Shown: positions 18,837-26,817 of the stretch, in pieces
Layout: each line of letters begins with the position of its first letter
Numbering within the stretch: the first letter of the stretch is position 1
From: Flavobacterium algicola
Lineage (GTDB): Bacteria > Bacteroidota > Bacteroidia > Flavobacteriales > Flavobacteriaceae
Length of the DNA: 64,000 nucleotides
Direction of reading: 5' to 3'
NCBI RefSeq assembly: GCF_022399565.1
Contig: NZ_JAJTUT010000001.1
Span: 857,336-921,335 of the forward strand
The notes under the pieces: generated by a model
Told to the model about the DNA's origin: nothing
Seen by the model: only the letters and a program-made list of their open reading frames with translations
Databases searched by the model: none
Position numbers and translations under genes: made by a program

Positions 18837-19643
18837 TTAAATTCCGAGTTTGAAATTGAGCGGCGTTCTCCCAGTGTGGCGTTTGAAGTATTTGACGAAA
18901 TGAGAAACATCTTTGAAATCAAGACTGTAACCAACTTCAGAAATTGTAAGATCGGTGTAAAGCAATTGTCGTTTTGCCTCTTGTATAATATGCATTGCAA
19001 TCAACTGTGATGCTGTTTTTGAAAAACTTTTTTTGCACAAGGCATTTAATTGTTGCGTATTAAGGTTTAATAGATCTGCATAGAAAGAGACATCATTGCG
19101 CAATTCTTGTTTTAAAAGCTCTTCAAAATGCATCGCTTTATCTGTAGTACTCAAACGTTCTACACGATTTGAATAACCAATAATTTTAGCAAACAAGGCT
19201 TTTAAACTACCTTCTATTACTTCTTTTTGAATAGATGATTGTTTCATCTCAAAACACATAAGTTCAAATAATTTATCAATAGTTTGATCGGCTTGAATGT
19301 TGATTAATCTCTCTTTTTTTAATCGGAATAATTGTTGATTGATGTGTTTGTCTGTAATTTTATCCAAAAAACCTTCTTTGACAATAATTACAAAACCTTC
19401 AGGCAGACTATCAATTTCCCAGTGATGCACATCGCTGTTATTTATCACAAATAGAACCGGCGGCTTAATTTCGTAAGCTGTTGAATCCATGTAGTGATAA
19501 CCTGAGCCTGCTTTAAAATAAACCAACTCAACATATTTATTATGACGGTGTGGCTTTGTGTATCGTTTATTAACATCAAACGGTTCAATTTTAATGTCAC
19601 TTACATTCGGTATTTTAGTGTAAACAGCAATAGATTCTTTCAT
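18837..19643 (-). CDS. AraC-family transcriptional regulator
   Basis: A 268-aa regulator. An N-terminal cupin-like sensing domain contains RHNKYVELVYFKAGSGYHY. The C-terminal AraC DNA-binding domain (about 170-268) has two helix-turn-helices ending in DVSHFVKYFKRHTGRTPLNF. It sits 102 bp upstream of tetR on the same strand. The effector and targets are not evident; the neighbouring EthD/CMD/HAD genes are plausible targets. Confidence 0.92.
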   Translation of the reverse strand: MKESIAVYTKIPNVSDIKIEPFDVNKRYTKPHRHNKYVELVYFKAGSGYHYMDSTAYEIKPPVLFVINNSDVHHWEIDSLPEGFVIIVKEGFLDKITDKHINQQLFRLKKERLINIQADQTIDKLFELMCFEMKQSSIQKEVIEGSLKALFAKIIGYSNRVERLSTTDKAMHFEELLKQELRNDVSFYADLLNLNTQQLNALCKKSFSKTASQLIAMHIIQEAKRQLLYTDLTISEVGYSLDFKDVSHFVKYFKRHTGRTPLNFKLGI

Positions 19644-19924
19644 TAATATTTTTATTTATGGCATTCTATAGTAGTGTAAAAAGATGCAATAATTAATTAT
19701 TACTAGTAAATAATTATCCGCCTCCTAGTTATTTACGCTATAACTTTGTAAATCGCGAATCACTTTAAAATCAGACTTAGGACCAAAGTGAGATACAATT
19801 TTGATCTAAAAATAACGTTACACTTCTACTTAGGACTCTACAATTGCTGAAAAGTTTAAACCGCTACTTGCAATATAAATTTCCAAAGTATATTTTACTA
19901 TATTTATACCTTTAAAATTCAAGT

Positions 19925-21073
19925 ATGCAGTTTTCTGATAAAAGAAATACAACTCGCTGGGTAATTATTTTCATCTCTTTCTTAATCGTTTCCTTAATAC
20001 TTTGGAATACCTACACCTTTTTTCAGACCTTTAAAAATGAAGAACGTATTAAAATGAATCTTTGGGCTAATGCTCAAAAAACGCTGATTAATGCAGACGA
20101 AAAAACAGATGTAAATTTACCTCTTGAAATTTTAAGCAACAACTCCTCAATCCCTATCATTCTAACCGAAAAAAATAAAATTATCAATACTGTCAATATT
20201 GATGAGAACTTAGGTCTAAATAGTGCCGAAACACGCAAAATTTTAGAACGTCTAAAAACTGAAAATGATCCTATCGTAATTGAATATGTATCGGGACATT
20301 TTCAAAAACTTTACTACGGTAACTCGGCGTTACTGAATAATTTAAAATATTATCCGATTGCTTTACTACTTATTATCTTTTTATTTGGTTTGCTTGTTTT
20401 CAATTTTTACAAAAGCACCAAAGTGGCCACCCAAAATAAACTATGGGCGGGTATGGCAAAGGAAACAGCGCACCAGATAGGAACACCGTTATCCTCCTTA
20501 ATTGGTTGGGTCGAAATATTAAAGGCGGATGATGTCGACGAAAGCATTACGATCGAAATCGAAAAAGACATTCAGCGATTGCAAACGATTACAGAACGTT
20601 TTTCTAAAGTGGGATCTGTTCCTACCTTAGAAAATAAAAATATTATTGAAGAAACTTATCAAGCCTATACTTACCTACAATCTCGTTTTTCTAAACAAAT
20701 TGAATTTAATTTTGAAGCTCCAGACAAAGAAATAATTCTAGCAATCAATCCGACTTTGCACAGCTGGACTGTCGAAAATCTAGTAAAAAATGCGATTGAT
20801 GCGATGAAAGGTAGGGGGAAATTAACCTTACACATTGAAGAAGAAAAAGGTTTCTTGAGAATTAACGTCTCTGATTCTGGAACTGGTATTCAAAAAAGTC
20901 AGTTTAAAACAATTTTTGAGCCAGGATTTACTACTAAAAAAAGAGGTTGGGGACTTGGGTTATCATTAACTAAAAGGATTGTGGAAGAATACCACAAAGG
21001 AAAGATTAAAGTGCTGAAATCTGAGGTTGGTGTAGGTACCACAATTCAAATTAGCTTTAAAACCACTGCTTAA
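19925..21073 (+). CDS. Orphan sensor histidine kinase
   Basis: A 382-aa membrane kinase. One transmembrane segment lies at about residues 13-32 and a second at about 140-160, bracketing a short periplasmic sensor. The HisKA H-box has phospho-acceptor His183 in ETAHQIGTPLSSL. The ATPase domain shows NLVKNAIDAM (N box), DSGTGI (G1) and GWGLGLSLTKRIVEEY (G2). No response regulator is adjacent, so the partner is encoded elsewhere. The last 4 bases overlap the convergent transglutaminase gene. Confidence 0.93.
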   Translation: MQFSDKRNTTRWVIIFISFLIVSLILWNTYTFFQTFKNEERIKMNLWANAQKTLINADEKTDVNLPLEILSNNSSIPIILTEKNKIINTVNIDENLGLNSAETRKILERLKTENDPIVIEYVSGHFQKLYYGNSALLNNLKYYPIALLLIIFLFGLLVFNFYKSTKVATQNKLWAGMAKETAHQIGTPLSSLIGWVEILKADDVDESITIEIEKDIQRLQTITERFSKVGSVPTLENKNIIEETYQAYTYLQSRFSKQIEFNFEAPDKEIILAINPTLHSWTVENLVKNAIDAMKGRGKLTLHIEEEKGFLRINVSDSGTGIQKSQFKTIFEPGFTTKKRGWGLGLSLTKRIVEEYHKGKIKVLKSEVGVGTTIQISFKTTA

Positions 21074-22233
21074 TACCCTTTTGTTTGCAAAAAGGAGCCT
21101 TTGGCAAATAATAACTTTCTACCTACTTTTGATTTTTTTAAATAATCTTGTACAAATTGATATTGCTCTTCACTACTTCGATAAGCATCGTTAATTTGAC
21201 TTTTTAATCGAGACAATGCTTCATTATTTATAGATCCAACGTCACCGATAGTGTACATCATTTCTTGGCAGTGCGCCAATTTTTCTTTAGGCAATCGCCC
21301 CATGCTATCTAAATTTTCATCCGGCATAGTCGGGCTAAATTTTTTATTTCGATACATTATTAAATCATTCAGATAAACAATGGCTTGATTGTACTCGGCT
21401 ACCAGGCTGTTCATTTTATCAATACCAGTGTTTTGTCTTGCTGCTATAGAATTTTTTCTTATAATATCTAAGTAGCTAGTAACTACGGGTAGTTTATAAC
21501 CATTACTCTCAATACGTTTGACAGTTTCAAACAAACGATCTGCTTCTGCCAATGATTCGTATCGAATAATTTCCTGCTCAAAGTCAAATTTCTCCTTAGT
21601 TGCAACTGTAGGTACTTTACCCGATATAAAGTTGTCAAAAGTTAATGGTTGAGGTAAAAATTGCCACAAATAATCAAAAGGAAGGTGGGACTTTGCCATC
21701 TGAGTCGGCGCAACTTTGAAGTAACTATTGTTTAGCCTTTTTACATATTTGCCATTCTGTACTCCACCAGCTCCCCAGGTAGGATCCATTAAAAACCATT
21801 GCCCTCCAATTTGTATTGCGCACCAAGCGTGTGCTATGGGGCTTACTTTACCTTGAGACTTTACAAATCCATCAATGATAAAATTCTTAATTTTCAAGTC
21901 GTTTGCAATTGCGCTGAAAACCTCAGCGTAATGAATACAAACTCCTTTGTGTGTTTTTAAAGTATTGGAAACTTTGTAAGCTTTTGACTCTGAACTGTTA
22001 TCGGCCATCATGTTTTTTACATCATAATCGATATTGGTTGCAGTCCAATAAAAAACGGCTCGAAGTTTATCTTCGTCCGTTTTAAAATTTGCATCAATAT
22101 AAGTGGCTATTTTTGCCGTTGTAGTAGTAAAATCTTGCGGAATCACAGCCATTTTCTTGTCTACCGGATCATACCCTGCTAGTGACTGACTGAAAGCACC
22201 ATAAGAAACAATAAGTAAAAATGAACGTTTCAT
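21070..22233 (-). CDS. Transglutaminase-like domain protein, exported
   Basis: A 387-aa protein with a short N-terminal export signal (about residues 1-16, ending near FSQ). A transglutaminase-like papain-fold domain covers about 55-170. The Cys-His-Asp triad is visible in GVCIHYAEVF, AHAWCAIQI and LMDPTWGAG. The remainder is helical with no recognised domain. Bacterial members usually act as periplasmic proteases or peptide-modifying enzymes, and the substrate is unknown. It lies 9 bp after the HIT gene in a greA-HIT-transglutaminase operon. Confidence 0.87.
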   Translation of the reverse strand: MKRSFLLIVSYGAFSQSLAGYDPVDKKMAVIPQDFTTTTAKIATYIDANFKTDEDKLRAVFYWTATNIDYDVKNMMADNSSESKAYKVSNTLKTHKGVCIHYAEVFSAIANDLKIKNFIIDGFVKSQGKVSPIAHAWCAIQIGGQWFLMDPTWGAGGVQNGKYVKRLNNSYFKVAPTQMAKSHLPFDYLWQFLPQPLTFDNFISGKVPTVATKEKFDFEQEIIRYESLAEADRLFETVKRIESNGYKLPVVTSYLDIIRKNSIAARQNTGIDKMNSLVAEYNQAIVYLNDLIMYRNKKFSPTMPDENLDSMGRLPKEKLAHCQEMMYTIGDVGSINNEALSRLKSQINDAYRSSEEQYQFVQDYLKKSKVGRKLLFAKGSFLQTKGY

Positions 22234-22242
22234 CTCTTAACC

Positions 22243-22632
22243 TTATAAATTAGAACGAATAGCTTCTGCCAAATCTTCAAATTCTTCTTTGGTCATTTTT
22301 ACTTTCGAAATAAATCGCATATCGTCCATGCTCTCTATAGGTATCAGGTGCACATGAGCGTGAGGCACTTCGAGTCCGATTACAGATAAACCTACTCTAT
22401 TACAAGGAATCGTTTTCTCAATAGCTACTGCTACCTTTCTAGAAAACTGCATTAATCCCATATATACTTCTTCGTCTAAATCAAAAATTCGATCAACTTC
22501 AACCTTGGGAATACATAAAGTGTGCCCTTTGGCATTGGGATTAATATCCAAAAAAGCAAAATAATTATCGTCTTCGACTATTTTATAACTAGGTATCTCC
22601 CCTTTTATAATTTTAGAAAAAATAGAACTCAT
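22243..22632 (-). CDS. HIT-family nucleotide hydrolase
   Basis: A 129-aa protein with the histidine triad PHAHVHLIPI near residue 95 and an N-terminal SIFSKIIKGEIPSYKIVED typical of Hint/HinT-type purine nucleoside phosphoramidases. The length is normal. It is 56 bp downstream of greA on the same strand, an arrangement seen in other Bacteroidota. Confidence 0.95.
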   Translation of the reverse strand: MSSIFSKIIKGEIPSYKIVEDDNYFAFLDINPNAKGHTLCIPKVEVDRIFDLDEEVYMGLMQFSRKVAVAIEKTIPCNRVGLSVIGLEVPHAHVHLIPIESMDDMRFISKVKMTKEEFEDLAEAIRSNL

Positions 22633-22688
22633 TTTTTTGATTTTTTAATTAGTATAAATCCTTTACAGACAATTGATTTAATAATAAT

Positions 22689-23165
22689 CTATTCTCTTGA
22701 AATTTCGACAATTTCAAATTTTATAGTACCACTTGGTACAGTAATTTCAGCAACATCACCAACAGATTTACCCAATAACCCTTTTCCTATTGGAGAGGTT
22801 ACAGAAATTTTTCCTGTTTTCAAATCGGCTTCACTTTCTGCTACTAGAGTGTAGTTCATCTCCATTCCGTTAGCTTGGTTTTTTATTTTTACTTTCGATA
22901 AAACCAATACTTTAGATAAATCCAAGTTTGTTTCATCAATCAAACGAGCATTAGAATGAACTTCTTCCAACTTAGCAATACGCATTTCTAGCATTCCTTG
23001 TGCTTCTTTGGCTGCGTCGTATTCTGCATTTTCAGACAAGTCGCCTTTATCTCGAGCTTCAGCAATGTCAGCCGATGCTTTCGGACGCATTACAGACTTC
23101 AAGTAATCTAACTCTTCTCTTAATTTTTTTAACCCTTCTGCTGTATAATAAGATATAGCGCTCAT
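22689..23165 (-). CDS. greA: Transcription elongation factor GreA
   Basis: Stimulates RNA-polymerase transcript cleavage to rescue backtracked complexes. The 158-aa protein has the N-terminal coiled coil, with the acidic tip in the ISEARDKGDLSENAEY-type motif (here DIAEARDKGDLSENAEYD near residues 33-50). The C-terminal FKBP-like domain has SPIGKGLLGKSVGD. A TATCTTTG promoter box and a terminator-like hairpin lie immediately upstream of its start (see 23192-23213). Confidence 0.97.
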   Translation of the reverse strand: MSAISYYTAEGLKKLREELDYLKSVMRPKASADIAEARDKGDLSENAEYDAAKEAQGMLEMRIAKLEEVHSNARLIDETNLDLSKVLVLSKVKIKNQANGMEMNYTLVAESEADLKTGKISVTSPIGKGLLGKSVGDVAEITVPSGTIKFEIVEISRE

Positions 23166-23189
23166 AATTGTGTCGTTTATATAAATAGA

Positions 23190-23213
23190 AAAAATCCCAT
23201 CAGGACGGGATTT
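23190..23213 (-). other. Terminator-like hairpin in the greA 5' leader
   Basis: On the minus strand AAATCCC and GGGATTT enclose GTCCTGAT and are followed by a run of six T. Only about 25 bases then remain to the greA ATG, too few for another promoter. The hairpin starts just after the expected transcription start of the TATCTTTG promoter. Confidence 0.65.
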
Positions 23214-23220
23214 CTTTCCA

Positions 23221-23228
23221 CAAAGATA
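23221..23228 (-). promoter_or_regulatory. greA promoter -7 box
   Basis: TATCTTTG on the minus strand matches TAnnTTTG exactly, with a T-rich -33 region about 19 bases upstream. Confidence 0.65.
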
Positions 23229-23452
23229 GTATTATTTTTCTTAGTGTAAAATTATATGTGAATCATATCTAATTCAAAGTTAATTAATTTAAATTTGTTT
23301 CGCTAAAAGTCACAACATTTTCAAAGGTGAATGATGAGCATTTTATAATTGACTTCATAAGACCAACATTACTGTTACAACAAACTAGCATAAGTCCACA
23401 ATGAATTCTCATTAGAGGAGTTATTAATAGAACAAAGACCAAAAAATTACAG

Positions 23453-23869
23453 ATGAAAAAATTACTTTCTTTACTACTCTTTATTGCATTTACAACAAGT
23501 TGTAGTACTAACGGAATTACCAACAACAATCCCTATATACCAACATCATACTCCATAAATTTGGTGATCAATACCGATTTGGTATCCAATAATGATTTAA
23601 AATATCCGAGCAATGCCATTTATTACCCAAATCATGGTGTAAGAGGTGTTTATGTATTTAATACCGGCAGCGGATACAATGCGTTTGATGCCGCCTGCCC
23701 AAATCAATCACTAACTGCTTGCTCTACTTTAAAACTAAAAGGTATTAACCTCGTGTGCTCTTGCGAAGAAGAAGAGTACAGTTTATTTTCGGGATTGAGC
23801 ACTTTAAAATATCCATTAGTTCAATACAATGTTGAATTTAACGGAAATCAAATACGAGTTTATAATTAA
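23453..23869 (+). CDS. Rieske-like lipoprotein lacking cluster ligands
   Basis: A 138-aa SPII lipoprotein with lipobox TTSC (Cys17). The C-terminal half follows the Rieske-like fold of many Bacteroidota lipoproteins: YNAFDAACPNQS, then LVCSCEEEEYSLFSG. The canonical CxH...CxxH ligands are not present: the first site reads CPN and the second CSCE. A normal [2Fe-2S] Rieske cluster is therefore unlikely. The role is unknown. It is a single gene with a strong terminator directly after the stop. Confidence 0.75.
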   Translation: MKKLLSLLLFIAFTTSCSTNGITNNNPYIPTSYSINLVINTDLVSNNDLKYPSNAIYYPNHGVRGVYVFNTGSGYNAFDAACPNQSLTACSTLKLKGINLVCSCEEEEYSLFSGLSTLKYPLVQYNVEFNGNQIRVYN

Positions 23870-23904
23870 AAAAAACGGCCTGAAATAAATTCAGGCCGTT
23901 TTTT
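23870..23904. terminator. Bidirectional intrinsic terminator
   Basis: AAAAAACGGCCTGAA pairs with TTCAGGCCGTTTTTT around a 5-base loop, between the Rieske-like gene and the convergent TonB receptor gene. Confidence 0.95.
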
Positions 23905-23920
23905 GTATTCGATTGGGAAC

Positions 23921-26128
23921 TTAAAACTTTAAAGTCATCCCCACCAAAAAGTTTATTCCAGCTTGCGGATAATAATATACATAACCTCCACCGTAATCTG
24001 CTCCGTTCGAAATATAAGAACGATCTAAGAAGTTATTAAGCAAACCATTGATAACAATTGATTTGAAAACTGATTTTGGAAAAATAGTATAACTTACATT
24101 CAAGTCGTTTACAAAGTAATCTGCTAACTCTCCCTGCGTATCTTCTATATTATTTAAATATTGACTTCCCACAAATTTGGAAAGTAAATTCAATTGTAAA
24201 TTTGCAATTGGAGTATAGGATAAACTATTAGCAGCAATCAATTTAGGAGAAAACGCAATATCTGTATTCCCTAGAGGAGTTACCGTACCGTCACTGTTCT
24301 CCAAAGCAAAATCAACATTTTTGTTATCACTCAAAGTAAGGTTTGGTCGAATGCTCCACTTTTTATTTAATTGAAAATTGGCATCAATTTCTAATCCCAG
24401 ACGGTAACTTTTACCAATATTTGTTCGAATAGGATTCCCAACATTATCCAATTCACCGGTCAAGACAAGCTGATCAATATACCTCATGTAATATCCGTTA
24501 ACACTTACGGCAGTTGCAGCAGTTCTATATCTCCATCCTAATTCGAAATCATTTAATTTCTCAGGTTTCACACTTCCTCCTTTATAATCGGAACGATTTG
24601 GTTCGCGATTTGCTCGAGCGTAAGAGAAGTAAAGGGCATTATTATTATTTAAATCAAAATTTAAACCTGCCTTTGGGTTAAAAAAGTTGAAATTATCATT
24701 TACAAGTCCAGTATCTACACTATTGGCTTTGTATTGCACATTACGCAACTGAAGATCTCCATAAATATTGAGCTTTTCGGCTACTTGATAATTTGCTTTA
24801 GCAAAAAAGTTGGCGTCGTTTTTTGTCGATTCATTTACATCTCTTAAATCACCGTATTGACTATTTGAAGGGTATTGCATCCATAAAAGTTCTGTATAAT
24901 GCGAACCTTCATAGCGATTTATACCTCCACCAAGAACAACATCTAATTTTTCCTTTTTATAATTAGCAGAAAATGTGGTACCATAAAAATCATTATCTAG
25001 CCATTTTCTTCTGCTGTAATCGGTCGAACTTATTATATTACCATCAACTGTTATTGGGTCTAATCCTAAAAAAGAATATTGAGCATCCTCTTCATAATAA
25101 ATATTTGTGTACTTATAATCATCTACAAACTCCTCATAATAACCTTTACCTTTTGTGTAATGAAAGGCTAGATTTGTATCCCAATACTCAGACACTTTTT
25201 CATTCCAATGCAGCTGTGCATGATCTTGTTGGTAATTGTCTACTTGATCGTTGTAAAACCCTTCTAAATTACCAGCACTGTCGAATTTCTCACCTACAGA
25301 ATTATAGGTTCTATCACTAGCTAATGTTGCTGCATCTACCCCGTTCCAAGATTGGTACGTTCTTTCTGTTCCTCCAAAAACCAATGCTTTAATAAAGGTA
25401 GTTTTACCAATATAAGTTCCTTGCAAAAAGTAGGACTTCAAATCAGAACTAGCTCTATCTACATATCCATCTGATTTCAAAGTAGATAAACGCCCTGCTA
25501 ATTCAAAATGGTCATTCATTAAACCTGAACTGAATTTCACAGTATGCTTATGCGTATTAAAACTTCCAAAAGAATTGGATATTTCGCCATTGCTTTGTTG
25601 AGCATAATTATCGGTCAGCATATTCAAACTGGCACCAAAAGCTCCCGCCCCATTAGTAGAGGTACCAACTCCACGTTGTAATTGCAAGCTTTGAACAGAA
25701 GATGCAAAATCGGGCATATTTACCCAAAATGTACCGTGACTCTCAGAATCGTTATACGGAATTCCATTGATAGTTACATTGACACGAGTAGCGTCACTAC
25801 CACGAACTCTAATTCCGGTATATCCCACACCGTTTCCAGCATCTGTAGTAGTTACTACAGAGGGCATAAAATTCATCAACATCGGAATATCTTGTCCTAA
25901 ATTACGTGGTGCAATTTCCTTCTTGTCTAAGTTGGTGAAACTTACAGGTGTCTTTGAATTGGCACGTACAGCCGAGATTAAAACTTCATCTAATTTATTT
26001 AGATTAGTCGTGTCTTTTACTTGTGCGTAAGAAAGAAATGAGAAAAGAGAAAAGGAAACAGAAAACAAGATTGATCTGTTTTGTGTTTTTTTGCCAATTT
26101 GGCTTGAAAAACTTAAAGTAGCATTCAT
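23921..26128 (-). CDS. TonB-dependent receptor, predicted thiamine uptake
   Basis: A 735-aa outer-membrane receptor. The signal peptide ends near SYAQ. A plug domain has LDEVLISAVRANSKTPV and VRVRGSDATRVNVTINGIPYND, followed by a 22-strand-type barrel ending in VGMTLKF with a terminal Phe. The ATG at 26128 is chosen over a TTG ten codons upstream because it begins a normal signal peptide. A TPP riboswitch in its leader is strong evidence for a role in thiamine (or thiamine precursor) import. A pnuT-type inner-membrane gene is encoded downstream of the next few genes on the same strand side. Confidence 0.9.
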   Translation of the reverse strand: MNATLSFSSQIGKKTQNRSILFSVSFSLFSFLSYAQVKDTTNLNKLDEVLISAVRANSKTPVSFTNLDKKEIAPRNLGQDIPMLMNFMPSVVTTTDAGNGVGYTGIRVRGSDATRVNVTINGIPYNDSESHGTFWVNMPDFASSVQSLQLQRGVGTSTNGAGAFGASLNMLTDNYAQQSNGEISNSFGSFNTHKHTVKFSSGLMNDHFELAGRLSTLKSDGYVDRASSDLKSYFLQGTYIGKTTFIKALVFGGTERTYQSWNGVDAATLASDRTYNSVGEKFDSAGNLEGFYNDQVDNYQQDHAQLHWNEKVSEYWDTNLAFHYTKGKGYYEEFVDDYKYTNIYYEEDAQYSFLGLDPITVDGNIISSTDYSRRKWLDNDFYGTTFSANYKKEKLDVVLGGGINRYEGSHYTELLWMQYPSNSQYGDLRDVNESTKNDANFFAKANYQVAEKLNIYGDLQLRNVQYKANSVDTGLVNDNFNFFNPKAGLNFDLNNNNALYFSYARANREPNRSDYKGGSVKPEKLNDFELGWRYRTAATAVSVNGYYMRYIDQLVLTGELDNVGNPIRTNIGKSYRLGLEIDANFQLNKKWSIRPNLTLSDNKNVDFALENSDGTVTPLGNTDIAFSPKLIAANSLSYTPIANLQLNLLSKFVGSQYLNNIEDTQGELADYFVNDLNVSYTIFPKSVFKSIVINGLLNNFLDRSYISNGADYGGGYVYYYPQAGINFLVGMTLKF

Positions 26129-26194
26129 TCGTAAATAGTTCACGAATAAAAGGGGCAATTATTCAATTGTTAATTGATTTTTTTCATACTGCTC

Positions 26195-26219
26195 CTTCCG
26201 CTATAAGAATAGGCGGAAG
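26195..26219 (-). other. Hairpin between TPP aptamer and receptor start
   Basis: CTTCCGC and GCGGAAG (7 bp plus partial inner pairing) form a hairpin just 3' of the aptamer. No U-run follows, so it is more likely part of an expression platform than a classic terminator. Directly after it is a GGAG-N4-ATG and a five-codon reading frame (26187-26170). Confidence 0.5.
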
Positions 26220-26221
26220 AA

Positions 26222-26318
26222 AATTTCCCTTGACAACATTACTCGTCCAGGTTCGTTGGGTATAATCTCAGCCTGTCGTTTTAAATGTTATTATAAAACT
26301 AAAGCACCCCTTTGAGAC
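26222..26318 (-). ncRNA. TPP riboswitch (THI element)
   Basis: Read on the minus strand, the element contains the conserved blocks in order: AAAGGGGTGC, then GGCTGAGATTATACCC, then GAACCTGGACGAGTAATG, then AAGGGAA. These are the TPP aptamer's core segments, including the GCTGAGA pyrimidine-binding loop. It lies about 95 bases upstream of the TonB receptor start and about 5 bases after a TACCTTTG promoter box. TPP is expected to lower receptor expression. Confidence 0.95.
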
Positions 26319-26322
26319 GAGG

Positions 26323-26330
26323 CAAAGGTA
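26323..26330 (-). promoter_or_regulatory. Promoter -7 box for the riboswitch-receptor transcript
   Basis: TACCTTTG on the minus strand matches TAnnTTTG and would start transcription at the 5' end of the TPP aptamer. Confidence 0.65.
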
Positions 26331-26395
26331 AAAAAAGAAACAGTCTTAAAGTTTTTTATTCCTAATTATTTCACAATAAAAAAATAAACAAAAGC

Positions 26396-26429
26396 AAAAA
26401 CGCCAGAGTATTAATGCTCTGGCGTTTTT
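26396..26429 (-). terminator. Intrinsic terminator overlapping the arfB-like stop
   Basis: AAAAACGCCAGAG pairs with CTCTGGCGTTTTT (13 bp, 8-base loop). The right arm includes the last codons of the arfB-like gene. Confidence 0.92.
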
Positions 26430-26812
26430 CTTGTCTTCTTAATCTCAGATGTGCTTTTCTTATCTTTTATTCGTTTTCGAATGGCCGACTTTGGTATTTT
26501 TGTCGCCTTCCGAATTTTGGGAACGATCAGTCCTTGTTCCATCATTTTCAAAAAGCGTTTGATTACAATACTTTTATTTTTAATCTGAGAACGATCTTCA
26601 TCACATTGCAGCATCAATATATTCTCGGCAGTCAATCTCGATTGTAATTTCAATTGCAAAAGATTTTTTTCCCTTTCTGAGAGCGCTTGGGACTGACCTA
26701 AGTCAAATGTTAAAATTACTTTTGAAGAAACTTTATTTACATTTTGACCACCAGCACCGCTACTCCTAACCGCTTTGAACTGTAACTCTGCTACTAATTT
26801 TTGAACTTCCAT
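26411..26812 (-). CDS. arfB: ArfB/ICT1-type peptidyl-tRNA hydrolase (ribosome rescue)
   Basis: A 133-aa codon-independent release factor homologue that frees stalled ribosomes. The catalytic GGQ is in RSSGAGGQNVNKVSSKV near residue 21. The C-terminal tail is basic (KRIKDKKSTSEIKKTRKTP), as required to enter the empty mRNA channel. The stop-codon-recognition domain of normal release factors is absent, as expected. It lies 5 bp after the DUF4301 gene on the same strand. Confidence 0.93.
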   Translation of the reverse strand: MEVQKLVAELQFKAVRSSGAGGQNVNKVSSKVILTFDLGQSQALSEREKNLLQLKLQSRLTAENILMLQCDEDRSQIKNKSIVIKRFLKMMEQGLIVPKIRKATKIPKSAIRKRIKDKKSTSEIKKTRKTPEH

Positions 26813-26817
26813 TTTTC

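Noticed and set aside
23284-23529. Minus-strand 81-codon reading frame upstream of greA
   Set aside because: It overlaps the start of the Rieske-like lipoprotein gene antisense and has low-complexity hydrophobic content.
26129-26158. TTG start for the riboswitch-controlled TonB receptor
   Set aside because: The ATG at 26128 opens a normal signal peptide, and the extension adds ten residues in front of it.
26195-26219. Classic intrinsic terminator downstream of the TPP aptamer
   Set aside because: The hairpin is not followed by a U-run, so it is described as a possible expression-platform stem only.
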